DNA from: Leisingera caerulea DSM 24564
GTDB taxonomy: Bacteria > Pseudomonadota > Alphaproteobacteria > Rhodobacterales > Rhodobacteraceae
Length of the DNA stretch: 64,000 nt
Assembly (NCBI RefSeq): GCF_000473325.1
Contig: NZ_KI421513.1
Coordinates: forward strand, 3,047,217 to 3,111,216
Direction: 5' to 3'
The position numbers and the translations under genes are program-made. Every line of letters begins with the position of its first letter. Position 1 is the first letter of the stretch. Below are positions 8,119 to 16,508 of the stretch, one piece after another. Below the pieces are notes generated by a model. The model saw only the letters and a program-made list of their open reading frames with translations. It was not told the origin of the DNA and did not search any database.

Positions 8119-9324
8119 ATGAAGCTCACGTCCGCTGAGGGCCAAGAAAACCTGCCGCGCTACTTTGCGCCGGTGTTTGCAAGGATCAAGGCAATGGAGG
8201 TCGGGCAGCTGGATATCCACCTGCCGGACGGGCGCGTATTCTCGGCCAAGGGGCGCAACCCTGGCCCGGTGGCCGATCTGCACATCCATAACCCGGACTG
8301 CTTTGCCCGGCTGATCCGCGAAGGCGATCTGGGCTTTTCCGACGCTTACCTGGAAGGCTGGTGGAGCACCTCGGACCTGCAGGCTTTTATGGATCTGGTG
8401 CATATGGGCGCCAACACCGTTTATGACGGCTTCCCGGGCCGGGGCCTGGCACGCGCTTATGAACGGTTCCGCTTCTGGCTCCACCGCAACCACCGCCGCC
8501 AGGCGAAAAAGAATATCTCCTACCACTACGATCTGGGCAATGATTTCTACGGTCTGTGGCTGGACGACACGATGACCTATTCCAGCGCCCTGTTCCAAAG
8601 CGGCCAGGACAGCCTGGAGAAGGCGCAGACCGCCAAATACGCCTCGATGGTGGATCAGATGGGGGTCAAGCCCGGCGACCATGTGCTGGAGATCGGCTGC
8701 GGCTGGGGCGGCTTTGCCGAATACGCCGCTGGTCAGCGCGGGCTGCGGGTCACCGGCCTGACAATCAGTAAGGAACAGTTAAGGTTTGCCCGCGAAAGGC
8801 TTGAAAAGGCAGGGCTTTCGGACAGGGTGGAGCTGCGGTTGCAGGACTACCGCGACTGCCGCGGCCAGTTTGACGGTATCGCCTCTATCGAAATGTTCGA
8901 GGCGGTGGGCGAGAAATACTGGCCCGCCTATTTCAGCACCATCCGCGACCGGCTGAAGCCCGGCGGCCAGGCCACCTTGCAGATCATCACCGTCGCAGAC
9001 CGGCGCTGGGAGGTGTACCGAAAAGGCGTCGACTTCATCCAGAAGCACATCTTCCCGGGCGGCATGCTGCCGTCCCCGAAAGTACTGCGCGACCAGGTGG
9101 AGAAGGCGGGCCTGGGCGTCGTGCGCTCAATCGAATTCGGCGACAGCTACAACCAGACCCTGCGGCGCTGGCATGACACATTCAATGCCCGCTGGGACCA
9201 GATTTCCAGCATGGGCTTTGACGAGCGCTTCCACAAGATGTGGAACTTTTACCTCACCTCCTGCGCGGCAGCCTTTAAGACTGGAAATTGCGACGTAACG
9301 CAGATTACAGTTGCGCATCGCTGA
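8119..9324 (+). CDS. cfa: Cyclopropane-fatty-acyl-phospholipid synthase family methyltransferase
   Basis: SAM-dependent enzyme of 401 residues that adds a methylene bridge to unsaturated acyl chains of membrane phospholipids. The SAM-binding motif I is VLEIGCGWGGFAEYAA around residues 190-206, preceded by the Cfa-typical NISYHYDLGNDFYGLWLDDTMTYSSALF. The C-terminal part has the family's PGGMLPSPKVL and HDTFNARWDQI. ATG 8119 is preceded by a GGGGGA site; an in-frame ATG at 8101 lies in front of that site and is less likely. Homologues of this family in related bacteria sometimes modify other lipids, so the exact product is unproven. It is followed 28 bp later by trgA. Confidence 0.87.
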   Translation: MKLTSAEGQENLPRYFAPVFARIKAMEVGQLDIHLPDGRVFSAKGRNPGPVADLHIHNPDCFARLIREGDLGFSDAYLEGWWSTSDLQAFMDLVHMGANTVYDGFPGRGLARAYERFRFWLHRNHRRQAKKNISYHYDLGNDFYGLWLDDTMTYSSALFQSGQDSLEKAQTAKYASMVDQMGVKPGDHVLEIGCGWGGFAEYAAGQRGLRVTGLTISKEQLRFARERLEKAGLSDRVELRLQDYRDCRGQFDGIASIEMFEAVGEKYWPAYFSTIRDRLKPGGQATLQIITVADRRWEVYRKGVDFIQKHIFPGGMLPSPKVLRDQVEKAGLGVVRSIEFGDSYNQTLRRWHDTFNARWDQISSMGFDERFHKMWNFYLTSCAAAFKTGNCDVTQITVAHR

Positions 9325-9352
9325 GTGAACTGCCGCACGGATCTGACCAGAC

Positions 9353-9793
9353 ATGCCCACCGGAGCCCGACTGACCGCCGCAATCTGCCTGGGCCTGGTG
9401 GCGTTTTTCGTATCCTTCCTTGTCATGCCGCTGATGCCAGAGGGCACCGATTTCGGCTATTTCGTGCATGTGAATGTGGCGCTGGGGCTGCTCTGCGGCT
9501 GGATCTTCATGGGCAAGCGGGTCGGCCGCGGCCTGGTGCCTGCCATCAACAACGGCATCACCGGCATGGCCGTGATGGTGCTGTGGGCGCTGTTCATTCA
9601 GGGTGCCTGGGAGATGTTCCGCCTCGCCATGCGCCACCGCTATGACGGCCCGTTTGAGGCGCTGTCCGCGATCTTTGTCATTGCGCTGGACTATTTCTTT
9701 GTTATCGCTGTGCCATCTGTGCTGGTGCCGTTGGCTGTGGGCGGGGTTCTGGCCGGGCTTGCGGCCGAAAACGCCTCCCGCCGCTGGCGCTGA
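9353..9793 (+). CDS. trgA: TrgA-family tellurite-resistance membrane protein
   Basis: A 146-residue protein with four hydrophobic segments (around 8-28, 36-52, 64-86 and 104-136) and a loop containing FMGKRVGRGLVPAINNGITG, the pattern of TrgA. In Rhodobacter sphaeroides trgA, trgB and cysK form a locus that contributes to high-level tellurite resistance, and the same order is present here (trgA, trgB, cysK). The molecular role of TrgA is not known. Its stop is 30 bp before the trgB start. Confidence 0.85.
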   Translation: MPTGARLTAAICLGLVAFFVSFLVMPLMPEGTDFGYFVHVNVALGLLCGWIFMGKRVGRGLVPAINNGITGMAVMVLWALFIQGAWEMFRLAMRHRYDGPFEALSAIFVIALDYFFVIAVPSVLVPLAVGGVLAGLAAENASRRWR

Positions 9794-9823
9794 TTGGGCT
9801 TTTTTAACAACAGGTTACCAACT

Positions 9824-10948
9824 GTGGCTAATCTCTTTTTCTTTGGCACGCTGCGCCATCTCCCTTTGCTTGAACTGGTGCTGGGCCGCAGCGGTACGGC
9901 GCTCAATGCCCAGGCAGCGCAACTTCCGGGGCATGGGGTTTACCAGGTCGCGGGGCAGCCGTTTCCGGCGATCGAGGAACGGGAGGATGCCACTGCCGGC
10001 GGTGTTCTGGTGCAAAACCTTTCGCCCGACGACCTGGATGCGCTCAACTTCTACGAAGGCGGCTTTGGCTATACGCTGAAACCGGTCAACGTGCAGCTGG
10101 AGGACGGCAGCACCGCCGCGGCGGAGGTTTATTTCCCCGAACCCGGCCTGTGGCAGACGGCAGAGCCCTGGGACCTGGCGGCCTGGGTGCAGAAGTGGGG
10201 CGCGCTGTCGATGCGCGCCGCCGAGGAGGTGATGGCCTATCACGGCCGCATGACCGCCGAGGAGGTGGCCCGCTGCTTCCCCTCGGTGCGCCGCCGCGCG
10301 GCTGCCTGGCTAGCCGCGCAGGCCCGCCCGGGCGATCCGGAACATGACCTGTCCAAGGATGTGATCGTCCACAGCCACACTCGCGCCCATCTGAACTTCT
10401 TTGCGATGGAAGAGATGGAGCTTCAGTTCCGCCGCTATGACGGCAGCATGAGCCCGGTGATGCACCGCTGTGCTTCGATGGCGGGCCATGCGGCGGTGGT
10501 GCTGCCCTATGACCCGGTCCGCGATCAGGTTCTGCTGGTGGAGCAATTCCGCGCACCCCCCTTTATGATGGGCGAAGCCAGCCCCTGGATGTGGGAGCCG
10601 GTCGCGGGTGTGATCGACCCGGGCGAAACACCCGAGGAGACCGCCATCCGCGAGGCGCAGGAAGAAGCAGGCGTCACGGTGCAACGGCTTGAGCCTGTGG
10701 CGCAGGTCTATCCCTCAAGCGGCGCGCTGGCGGAATTGATACATGTTTTCATTGGCATATCGGACCTTTCTGACCTTAATGGCGGCGGCGGGGTCGCAGG
10801 CGAAGGCGAGGATATCCGCAGCAAGATCCTCAGCTATGATGAGCTGATGCTGGGGGTGGACGGCCAGATCTATCAGGACATGCCGCTGGTCACCGCGGCG
10901 CTGTGGCTGGCACGCCACCGCAGCCGGCTGCGGATCGCGTCCAGCTGA
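9824..10948 (+). CDS. trgB: TrgB: gamma-glutamylcyclotransferase-like plus NUDIX hydrolase
   Basis: A two-domain protein of about 374 residues. The N-terminal half (FFFGTLRHLPLLELVLG..., then GGVLVQNLSPDDLDALNFYEG) is an AIG2/GGCT-like fold. The C-terminal half is a NUDIX hydrolase of the ADP-ribose pyrophosphatase type; its box at about residues 261-283 (GVIDPGETPEETAIREAQEE and AGV) fits the consensus G-x5-E-x7-RE-x2-EE-x-G exactly. Between them is an arginine-rich helical linker. The frame is open back to TTG 9794, but GTG 9824 gives the expected domain start ANLFFFGTL; no strong ribosome site marks either. It belongs to the trgA-trgB-cysK tellurite locus. Confidence 0.87.
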   Translation: MANLFFFGTLRHLPLLELVLGRSGTALNAQAAQLPGHGVYQVAGQPFPAIEEREDATAGGVLVQNLSPDDLDALNFYEGGFGYTLKPVNVQLEDGSTAAAEVYFPEPGLWQTAEPWDLAAWVQKWGALSMRAAEEVMAYHGRMTAEEVARCFPSVRRRAAAWLAAQARPGDPEHDLSKDVIVHSHTRAHLNFFAMEEMELQFRRYDGSMSPVMHRCASMAGHAAVVLPYDPVRDQVLLVEQFRAPPFMMGEASPWMWEPVAGVIDPGETPEETAIREAQEEAGVTVQRLEPVAQVYPSSGALAELIHVFIGISDLSDLNGGGGVAGEGEDIRSKILSYDELMLGVDGQIYQDMPLVTAALWLARHRSRLRIASS

Positions 10949-11016
10949 GCCGCTTCGCGCCTTGTGAACGCCGGGGCGCTTGGTTACATCTTGGGGAACA
11001 GATCGAAAGGGATACC

Positions 11017-12051
11017 ATGCGCATTGCACGTGATCTGGCTGATGCCATCGGCCACACACCTCTTATCCGCCTGAACCGCGTCAGCGAAGAGACCGGCTGC
11101 GAGATCCTGGGCAAGGCCGAATTCATGAACCCGGGCCAGTCGGTCAAGGACCGCGCCGCGCTCTATATCATCAAAGATGCAGTGGCCCGCGGCGAGCTCA
11201 AGCCCGGCGGCACCATTGTCGAAGGCACTGCCGGCAACACCGGCATCGGCCTGGCGCTGGTCGGTGCGTCGATGGGGTTCAAGACGGTGATCGTGATCCC
11301 GGAAACCCAGTCCGAAGAAAAGAAGGACATGCTGCGCCTGGCGGGCGCCCAGCTGGTCCAGGTGCCTGCAGCACCTTACAAAAACCCCAACAACTATGTG
11401 CGCTATTCCCAGCGCCTGGCGGAAAAACTGGCCCAGACAGAGCCGAACGGCGCGATCTGGGCCAACCAGTTCGACAATGTTGCCAACCGCCAGGCCCATG
11501 TGGAAACCACCGGCCCGGAGATCTGGGAACAGACCGGCGGCAAGGTCGACGGCTTTGTCTGCGCCGTGGGCTCCGGCGGCACCCTGGCGGGCGTGGCCGA
11601 GGCGCTTCAGCCCAAGGGCGTGAAGGTCGGCCTGGCCGATCCGATGGGCGCGGCGCTGTATTCCTATTACACCACTGGCGAACTGGCCGCTGAGGGCAGC
11701 TCGATCACCGAGGGCATCGGCCAGGGCCGGATCACCAGGAACCTGGAAGGCTTCACCCCTGATTACAGCTATCAGGTGCCGGACAGCGAGGCGCTGCCGT
11801 ATGTCTTTGACCTGCTGCATGAGGAAGGCCTGGTGCTGGGCGGCTCCTCCGGCATCAACATTGCAGGCGCTGTGCGCATGGCCAAGGACATGGGCCCGGG
11901 CAAAACCATCGTCACCGTTCTGTGCGACTATGGCACCCGCTACCAGTCCAAGCTGTTCAATCCGGATTTCCTGCGGGAGAAAGACCTGCCGGTGCCGGAG
12001 TGGATGACCCATACGCCTGCGTCGATCCCCGGCGTATTTGAGGACGTATGA
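11017..12051 (+). CDS. cysK: Cysteine synthase A
   Basis: PLP enzyme that makes cysteine from O-acetylserine and sulfide, 344 residues. The PLP lysine lies in NPGQSVKDRAALYI near residue 43, and the phosphate-binding loops EGTAGNTGIG and GSGGTLAGV are clear. The C-terminal part is somewhat longer than E. coli CysK. ATG 11017 has a GAAAGG site and gives the typical start MRIARDLADAIGHTPLIRL; the open frame upstream (from 10903) overlaps trgB and looks non-coding. It is the third gene of the tellurite locus, and its last codons overlap the MscS gene by four bases (ATGA), indicating coupled translation. Confidence 0.95.
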   Translation: MRIARDLADAIGHTPLIRLNRVSEETGCEILGKAEFMNPGQSVKDRAALYIIKDAVARGELKPGGTIVEGTAGNTGIGLALVGASMGFKTVIVIPETQSEEKKDMLRLAGAQLVQVPAAPYKNPNNYVRYSQRLAEKLAQTEPNGAIWANQFDNVANRQAHVETTGPEIWEQTGGKVDGFVCAVGSGGTLAGVAEALQPKGVKVGLADPMGAALYSYYTTGELAAEGSSITEGIGQGRITRNLEGFTPDYSYQVPDSEALPYVFDLLHEEGLVLGGSSGINIAGAVRMAKDMGPGKTIVTVLCDYGTRYQSKLFNPDFLREKDLPVPEWMTHTPASIPGVFEDV

Positions 12052-14504
12052 CACCTATCATAACCGCTTTGCGGACTGTTTTGCTGGGGCTGGCCCTTGT
12101 GGCCGGCCTCGCTATGCCTGCCCTGGCGCAGCTGAATGCTGAATCCCGGGCCGTTTATCAGGACTGGCTCAAGACCGCCAACCGCGCGGAGGAGGTGATT
12201 GACGCCAGGCGGGCCTCCAGCGCCGCGCTGGAAACCCTGCGCACGGAGTTGGCCGGATACCGTCAGAATTTCCTCGACGCGCGCACCGATAACGGCGACC
12301 GCATTAAGACGCTGGAAGGCCAGCTTGCCGCCTTGGGCGAGCCGCCCGCCGAGGGCGAGAGCGAACCCGAGGACATCGCCCAGCTGCGCAGCTCGCTGGA
12401 GCAGCAGCTTAAGGACCTGAAGGTCCCGCGCATCGTGGCCGAAGAGGCCTTCAGCCGCGCCAATGGCCTGATCACCGAAATCGACAAGATCATCCGCGAA
12501 CGCCGCACCCGGAAATTGCTGGAGCGCGGCCCGTCGCCGCTCAATCCGGAAAACTGGCCGGGCGCGTGGCGCACCTTGTCGCGGTCTGCCGGATCGCTTC
12601 TGAATGAAACGGCCACCCGCATCGGCAGCGCCACCACCGCAGAGCGGATCCAGAACAGCCTGCCTGCCTTGCTTCTGCTGCTGGTGATTTCCGCGCTGCT
12701 GCTGCTGCGCGGCCGGCCCTGGGCCCATGCGGCGGGCGATTACCTGCGCCAGTTCGGCAGCAGCGGCCGCGGTGTCTGGGGGTTTGTGGTTTCGCTGCTG
12801 GAGGTGATCCTGCCTTTTGTGGGCATCCTCCTCCTGACGGCAGCCATTGACCTGTCCGGCATCCTCGGGTTCCGCGGCGCGGTTCTGCTGGACCATATCC
12901 CCGGCTGGGCTCTGCTGATCCTGTCCTTCCACTGGCTGGGCAACCAGCTGTTTTCCGGCCGGATCGATAACGACCTGGTGCCGGTGCAGGACGGGCGCCT
13001 GAACGAAACCCGGCTGATGGTCGATATCCTGGCGGTGATCCTGGTTCTGCAGGATGCGCTTAGCCTGATGGAAAACATCGACAACATCCCGGCAGAGGCC
13101 CATGCGGTCGCCAGTTTCCCGCTGATCATGGGTGCGGCGCTGGTGCTGCTGCGCTTGCACAGGATCGGCGCAAAGCGCCGCCAGCAGCAAAGCGAGGATG
13201 ACACCGACGAGGACGGCGCGATTGCCGCCGGTGCCAACCGGGTCATGACGCTGGTGCGCCGCGCCACCTACCTCCTGGGGTTCGTGTCGCCGGTGCTGGC
13301 CGCCTTCGGCTATGTCAACGCGGCAGAGGCGCTGATCTACCCGGCGGCTTCCACCTTGGCGCTGCTGGCGGCCCTTTTGGTGCTGCAGCGCTTCCTGGGC
13401 GATGTCTACGGCTGGCTGTCCGGCAAGGGTTCCGAGGCGCGGGATTCGCTGTTTGCGGTGCTGATCGGTTTCCTGCTGGTCACCCTCGCGCTGCCGCTTC
13501 TGGCGCTGATCTGGGGCGCGCGGGTGGCCGACCTGACAGAGCTGTGGTCGCGGTTCCTCGAAGGCTTCCAGATCGGCGGCACCCGGATTTCGCCCACCGC
13601 CTTTCTGACGTTCGCCATTGTTTTCGCCATCGGCTACGCCCTGACGCGGCTGGTGCAGGGGTCCCTGCGCAACTCGCTGCTGCCCAAGACCAAGATCGAC
13701 CCGGGCGGCCAGAACGCGATCACCTCCGGGCTTGGCTATGTCGGTATCTTCCTGGCGGCGGTGGTGGCCATCTCCATGGCGGGGCTCGATCTGTCCTCGC
13801 TGGCCATCGTTGCCGGTGCGCTGTCGGTCGGTATCGGCTTCGGCCTGCAGACCATCGTGTCCAACTTCGTCTCCGGCATCATCCTGCTGATCGAGCGTCC
13901 GGTCTCCAAGGGCGACTGGATCGAAGTCGGCGGGCTGATGGGATACGTCCGCGACATCTCGGTGCGCTCCACCCGGATCGAAACGTTTGACCGCACCGAT
14001 GTGATCGTGCCGAACTCGGACCTGATTTCGGGCACCGTCACCAACTACACCCGCGGCAACACCGTGGGCCGGGTAATCGTGCCGGTGGGCGTCGCCTATG
14101 GCACCGACCCGCGCAAGGTGGAGGCGGTCCTGAACGAGATCGCCAAGGCCCATCCGATGGTGCTGCTCAATCCTGCGCCCACAGTGGTGTTCCAGGGCTT
14201 CGGCGCCGATTCCCTTGACTTCGAGATCCGCGCCATCCTGCGCGACGTGAACTGGGTCCTGTCGGTGAAATCCGACTTGAACTATGAAATTGCCAAGCGG
14301 TTTGAGGAAGAAGGGATCGAGATCCCCTTCATGCAGCGCGACATCTGGATCCGCAATCCGGAAGCGCTGGCCCAGGCCAAAGCTGCAAGCTCTGCTGAAG
14401 CACCGGCTGCCGCCCCCGCGACCGCTCCGCCAAAGCCGGATCTGGACGATCTGCAGCACGATCCCGACAACGATGCCGAAGGAGAGGCAGATGCCGACAA
14501 GTGA
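12048..14504 (+). CDS. MscS-family mechanosensitive channel with DUF3772-type N-terminus
   Basis: A large inner-membrane channel protein of 818 residues. It begins with a signal peptide (LALVAGLAMPALAQ), followed by a periplasmic coiled-coil region resembling DUF3772 (about 30-190), then many membrane spans, and a C-terminal MscS core. The pore helix and beta domain are recognisable at about 575-680 (LSSLAIVAGALSVGIGFGLQ, then VSNFVSGIILLIERPVSKGD and IVPNSDLISGTVTNY). The tail is rich in Ala, Pro, Asp and Glu. Such proteins release solutes on osmotic downshock. It overlaps cysK by four bases and alaX by 14, so it is in the same transcription unit. Confidence 0.9.
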   Translation: MTPIITALRTVLLGLALVAGLAMPALAQLNAESRAVYQDWLKTANRAEEVIDARRASSAALETLRTELAGYRQNFLDARTDNGDRIKTLEGQLAALGEPPAEGESEPEDIAQLRSSLEQQLKDLKVPRIVAEEAFSRANGLITEIDKIIRERRTRKLLERGPSPLNPENWPGAWRTLSRSAGSLLNETATRIGSATTAERIQNSLPALLLLLVISALLLLRGRPWAHAAGDYLRQFGSSGRGVWGFVVSLLEVILPFVGILLLTAAIDLSGILGFRGAVLLDHIPGWALLILSFHWLGNQLFSGRIDNDLVPVQDGRLNETRLMVDILAVILVLQDALSLMENIDNIPAEAHAVASFPLIMGAALVLLRLHRIGAKRRQQQSEDDTDEDGAIAAGANRVMTLVRRATYLLGFVSPVLAAFGYVNAAEALIYPAASTLALLAALLVLQRFLGDVYGWLSGKGSEARDSLFAVLIGFLLVTLALPLLALIWGARVADLTELWSRFLEGFQIGGTRISPTAFLTFAIVFAIGYALTRLVQGSLRNSLLPKTKIDPGGQNAITSGLGYVGIFLAAVVAISMAGLDLSSLAIVAGALSVGIGFGLQTIVSNFVSGIILLIERPVSKGDWIEVGGLMGYVRDISVRSTRIETFDRTDVIVPNSDLISGTVTNYTRGNTVGRVIVPVGVAYGTDPRKVEAVLNEIAKAHPMVLLNPAPTVVFQGFGADSLDFEIRAILRDVNWVLSVKSDLNYEIAKRFEEEGIEIPFMQRDIWIRNPEALAQAKAASSAEAPAAAPATAPPKPDLDDLQHDPDNDAEGEADADK

Positions 14505-15216
14505 GCTGCTGTACCGCAAGGACGCTTACGCCCGGATGACCGAAGCCGAGGTTCTGGCGCACACAAAGCAGGGCGGGATCATCCTGGACCGCACTTTGTT
14601 TTACGCCACCGGCGGCGGCCAGCCCGGCGACAGCGGCAAGCTGCTGTGGGCGGAGGGGCAATGCAGCATCGCCACCACCGTCAAGGGTGAGGATGGCGCC
14701 GTCGTGCTGGTGCCGGAGGAGGGCTCGGCCCTGCCGCCAGTGGGTGCCACGGTGACCCAGGTCCTTAATTGGGACCGCCGTTATGGCCATATGCGGGTGC
14801 ACACCGCGCTGCATCTGCTGTCGGTGGTGATCCCGCTGGAGGTCACCGGCGGCTCCATCAGCGATGGCAAGGGGCGGCTCGATTTCAACATGCCCGAAGC
14901 GCCGGAGGACAAACAGGCGCTGCAGGACCGGCTGCAGGCGCTCATTGACCGCGATCTGGAGGTGACAGAGGACTGGATCACAGACGCCGAACTGGACGCC
15001 AATCCGCAGCTGGTCAAAACCATGTCGGTTTCGCCGCCGCGAGGGGCAGGGCAGGTGCGGCTGGTGCGGATCGGCACCGCGGATGAGCAGATCGACCTGC
15101 AGCCCTGCGGCGGCACCCACGTCAGGCGCACCGCTGAAATCGGCAGAATCCGCCTCGGCAAGGTGGAAAAAAAGGGCAAGCAGAACCGCCGCGTCTACCT
15201 GCATCTGGAGGCCTGA
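14491..15216 (+). CDS. AlaX-type alanyl-tRNA editing hydrolase
   Basis: Free-standing relative of the AlaRS editing domain, 241 residues, which removes serine (or glycine) wrongly attached to tRNA-Ala. Zinc-ligand motifs are present: H104-x3-H108 in VHTALHLL and C206/H210 in QPCGGTH; the GGGQP loop lies at 41-45. The start ATG 14491 follows a GGAGAGG site and lies 14 bp inside the MscS gene in another frame. A longer frame open from 14284 is only MscS shadow. The tRNA-Ser(GGA) gene begins 81 bp downstream. The length suggests the AlaX-M class. Confidence 0.88.
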   Translation: MPTSELLYRKDAYARMTEAEVLAHTKQGGIILDRTLFYATGGGQPGDSGKLLWAEGQCSIATTVKGEDGAVVLVPEEGSALPPVGATVTQVLNWDRRYGHMRVHTALHLLSVVIPLEVTGGSISDGKGRLDFNMPEAPEDKQALQDRLQALIDRDLEVTEDWITDAELDANPQLVKTMSVSPPRGAGQVRLVRIGTADEQIDLQPCGGTHVRRTAEIGRIRLGKVEKKGKQNRRVYLHLEA

Positions 15217-15297
15217 AAAAGAATGCGGGGGAAGGCGCATTTTTTGCCATTTCGGCTCTTGCAATTCCCCTGCCGATCCTTCAAAAGCCCCCTCAAC

Positions 15298-15387
15298 GGA
15301 GAGGTGGCCGAGTGGTCGAAGGCGCACGCCTGGAAAGTGTGTAGGCGGGAAACCGTCTCCAGGGTTCGAATCCCTGTCTCTCCGCCA
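15298..15387 (+). tRNA. tRNA-Ser (anticodon GGA)
   Basis: A complete 90-base serine tRNA. The acceptor stem GGAGAGG pairs with TCTCTCC at 15377-15383 (last pair G-U), followed by the discriminator G and an encoded CCA. The D arm contains GCCGAGTGGTCGAAGGC, the anticodon loop reads CTGGAAA giving GGA (for UCC and UCU), there is a long variable arm as expected for serine, and the T arm has CAGGG-TTCGAAT-CCCTG. Confidence 0.97.
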
Positions 15388-15487
15388 TAACCCCCAGTTA
15401 GATGCAATCAGTTGCCCGGATGCGCGGCCGGTGCTAGTGCCGTGCGGCTGTGCTCGCGGCTTGTGCAGCTAAGTCCTGCGGTTTGAA

Positions 15488-15685
15488 TCAGTTGGGCCGG
15501 ACCGCCACCAGAACGACGCCCAGTTCCTCTTCCAGCTCCTGCAGCTTCTTGAGCTGATCTTCCGGCAGCGCCGCGGTATCCGCCTCGACCTCGGCCAGCG
15601 CCACCACAGGGCTGCCGATATCCTTCTCGAGATCCTGGATCGCGTTGAGCTTCTCGGTTTCGAGCGTGGCGAGCGGGTATAGCAT
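15488..15685 (-). CDS. Small acidic helical protein of unknown function (65 aa)
   Basis: The frame begins with MLYPLATLETEKLNAIQDLE and ends LGVVLVAVRPN. It is strongly acidic, predicted almost wholly helical (EDQLKKLQELEEEL), with a C-terminal hydrophobic strand. A CAGGAGA ribosome site stands just before ATG 15685, which separates it from the longer open frame that continues upstream to 16180 and does not look like protein. It is convergent with the tRNA-Ser gene. The family is not recognised. Confidence 0.6.
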   Translation of the reverse strand: MLYPLATLETEKLNAIQDLEKDIGSPVVALAEVEADTAALPEDQLKKLQELEEELGVVLVAVRPN

Positions 15686-16508
15686 TGTGGTCTCCTGTCT
15701 GTTGATGAAGCCAAGTATACCCGGATTTTCCAGGTGCGGGATTATTGATTTTTGGCCGGGCCGCGCAGTGGCTCTACGTCGGGCTGGGCTGCGGGCTGGC
15801 GGCGGCTGAGTGCTGGAGGGTTCGCTAAATTTTTTAGCGTTATTCGCTTTCGGGTCTGGCCGCGCTGACCCTTCGGTTAGGGGCTTTGATTCGAAAGAGA
15901 GGCGGGCGGGATTGCGCGTTTCGGGAAACAAACTCAGTATTTCCGGTGAATTGAAACCAATAACAGTCCATTTCCCGAAGTGCCGCCAGGCGGTCCTGGC
16001 GGGTTTCCGGGGCAGTCTGATCGTTGGATTGTGTTTCGAAAATGGAAACGAATGCCACCCTGGGACCTCTGTTGCATGCGGCGCTGTGCATATTTCGGCA
16101 GGTTGCGGAGCGTGCTTCCCGCTTCGGTGGAAACAATGCGCGGCGGGACGCTGCTGCTGCCGGCCAGATGGCGAGGACAATGCGAGGAATTTTAGGCAAT
16201 TTTTCGGCTTTGAGGGCGCAGGTGCCTAAAGTATGCATGGTCTAGCCCATTTTGGGGGGCGAGTTCTGCGAGCTGCTGGACTGTGGTGGACTGCTAAATT
16301 TTAAGACAAATCCCGATGCTGATTTTTCGGGCGCACCACTGATTAAAAAGCTGCTGCTATCCGCTTGCGCGTCATTCAGGCGCGCAATCCGGTGCGTGCG
16401 CGCATTGGCTCTCTACCCGCGTGGGCTGGTGTTTTGACTGCGGCAGACCGCATGGCTGTCCGGCGGGCCCGGCAGTTGGGTTTTCACCCGACCGGTGAGG
16501 AGAGGGTA
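15686..16508. other. Gene-free stretch of about 820 bp
   Basis: No convincing coding frame on either strand: the open frames present are rich in Cys, Arg and Gly with no codon-position bias or ribosome site. The composition looks less GC-rich than the flanks, with repeated runs such as GCTAAATTTT (near 15824 and 16291) and AATTTTT. A 7 bp inverted repeat CGCTAAA/TTTAGCG with a TTT loop lies at 15823-15839. A GAGGAGAGGG ribosome site at about 16497-16506 serves the next gene. It may hold the promoter region of the RTX/Hint gene or a small RNA; neither can be shown. Confidence 0.5.

Noticed and set aside
11940..14519. Minus-strand open frame of 859 codons across cysK and the MscS gene
   Set aside because: It is antisense to well-supported genes, has His/Gln/Arg-rich low-complexity content and no ribosome site; long antisense frames are usual at this GC content.
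15298..15387. tRNA-Ser as a phage attachment site
   Set aside because: No repeat of its 3' end and no integrase of the phage type was found in the window.
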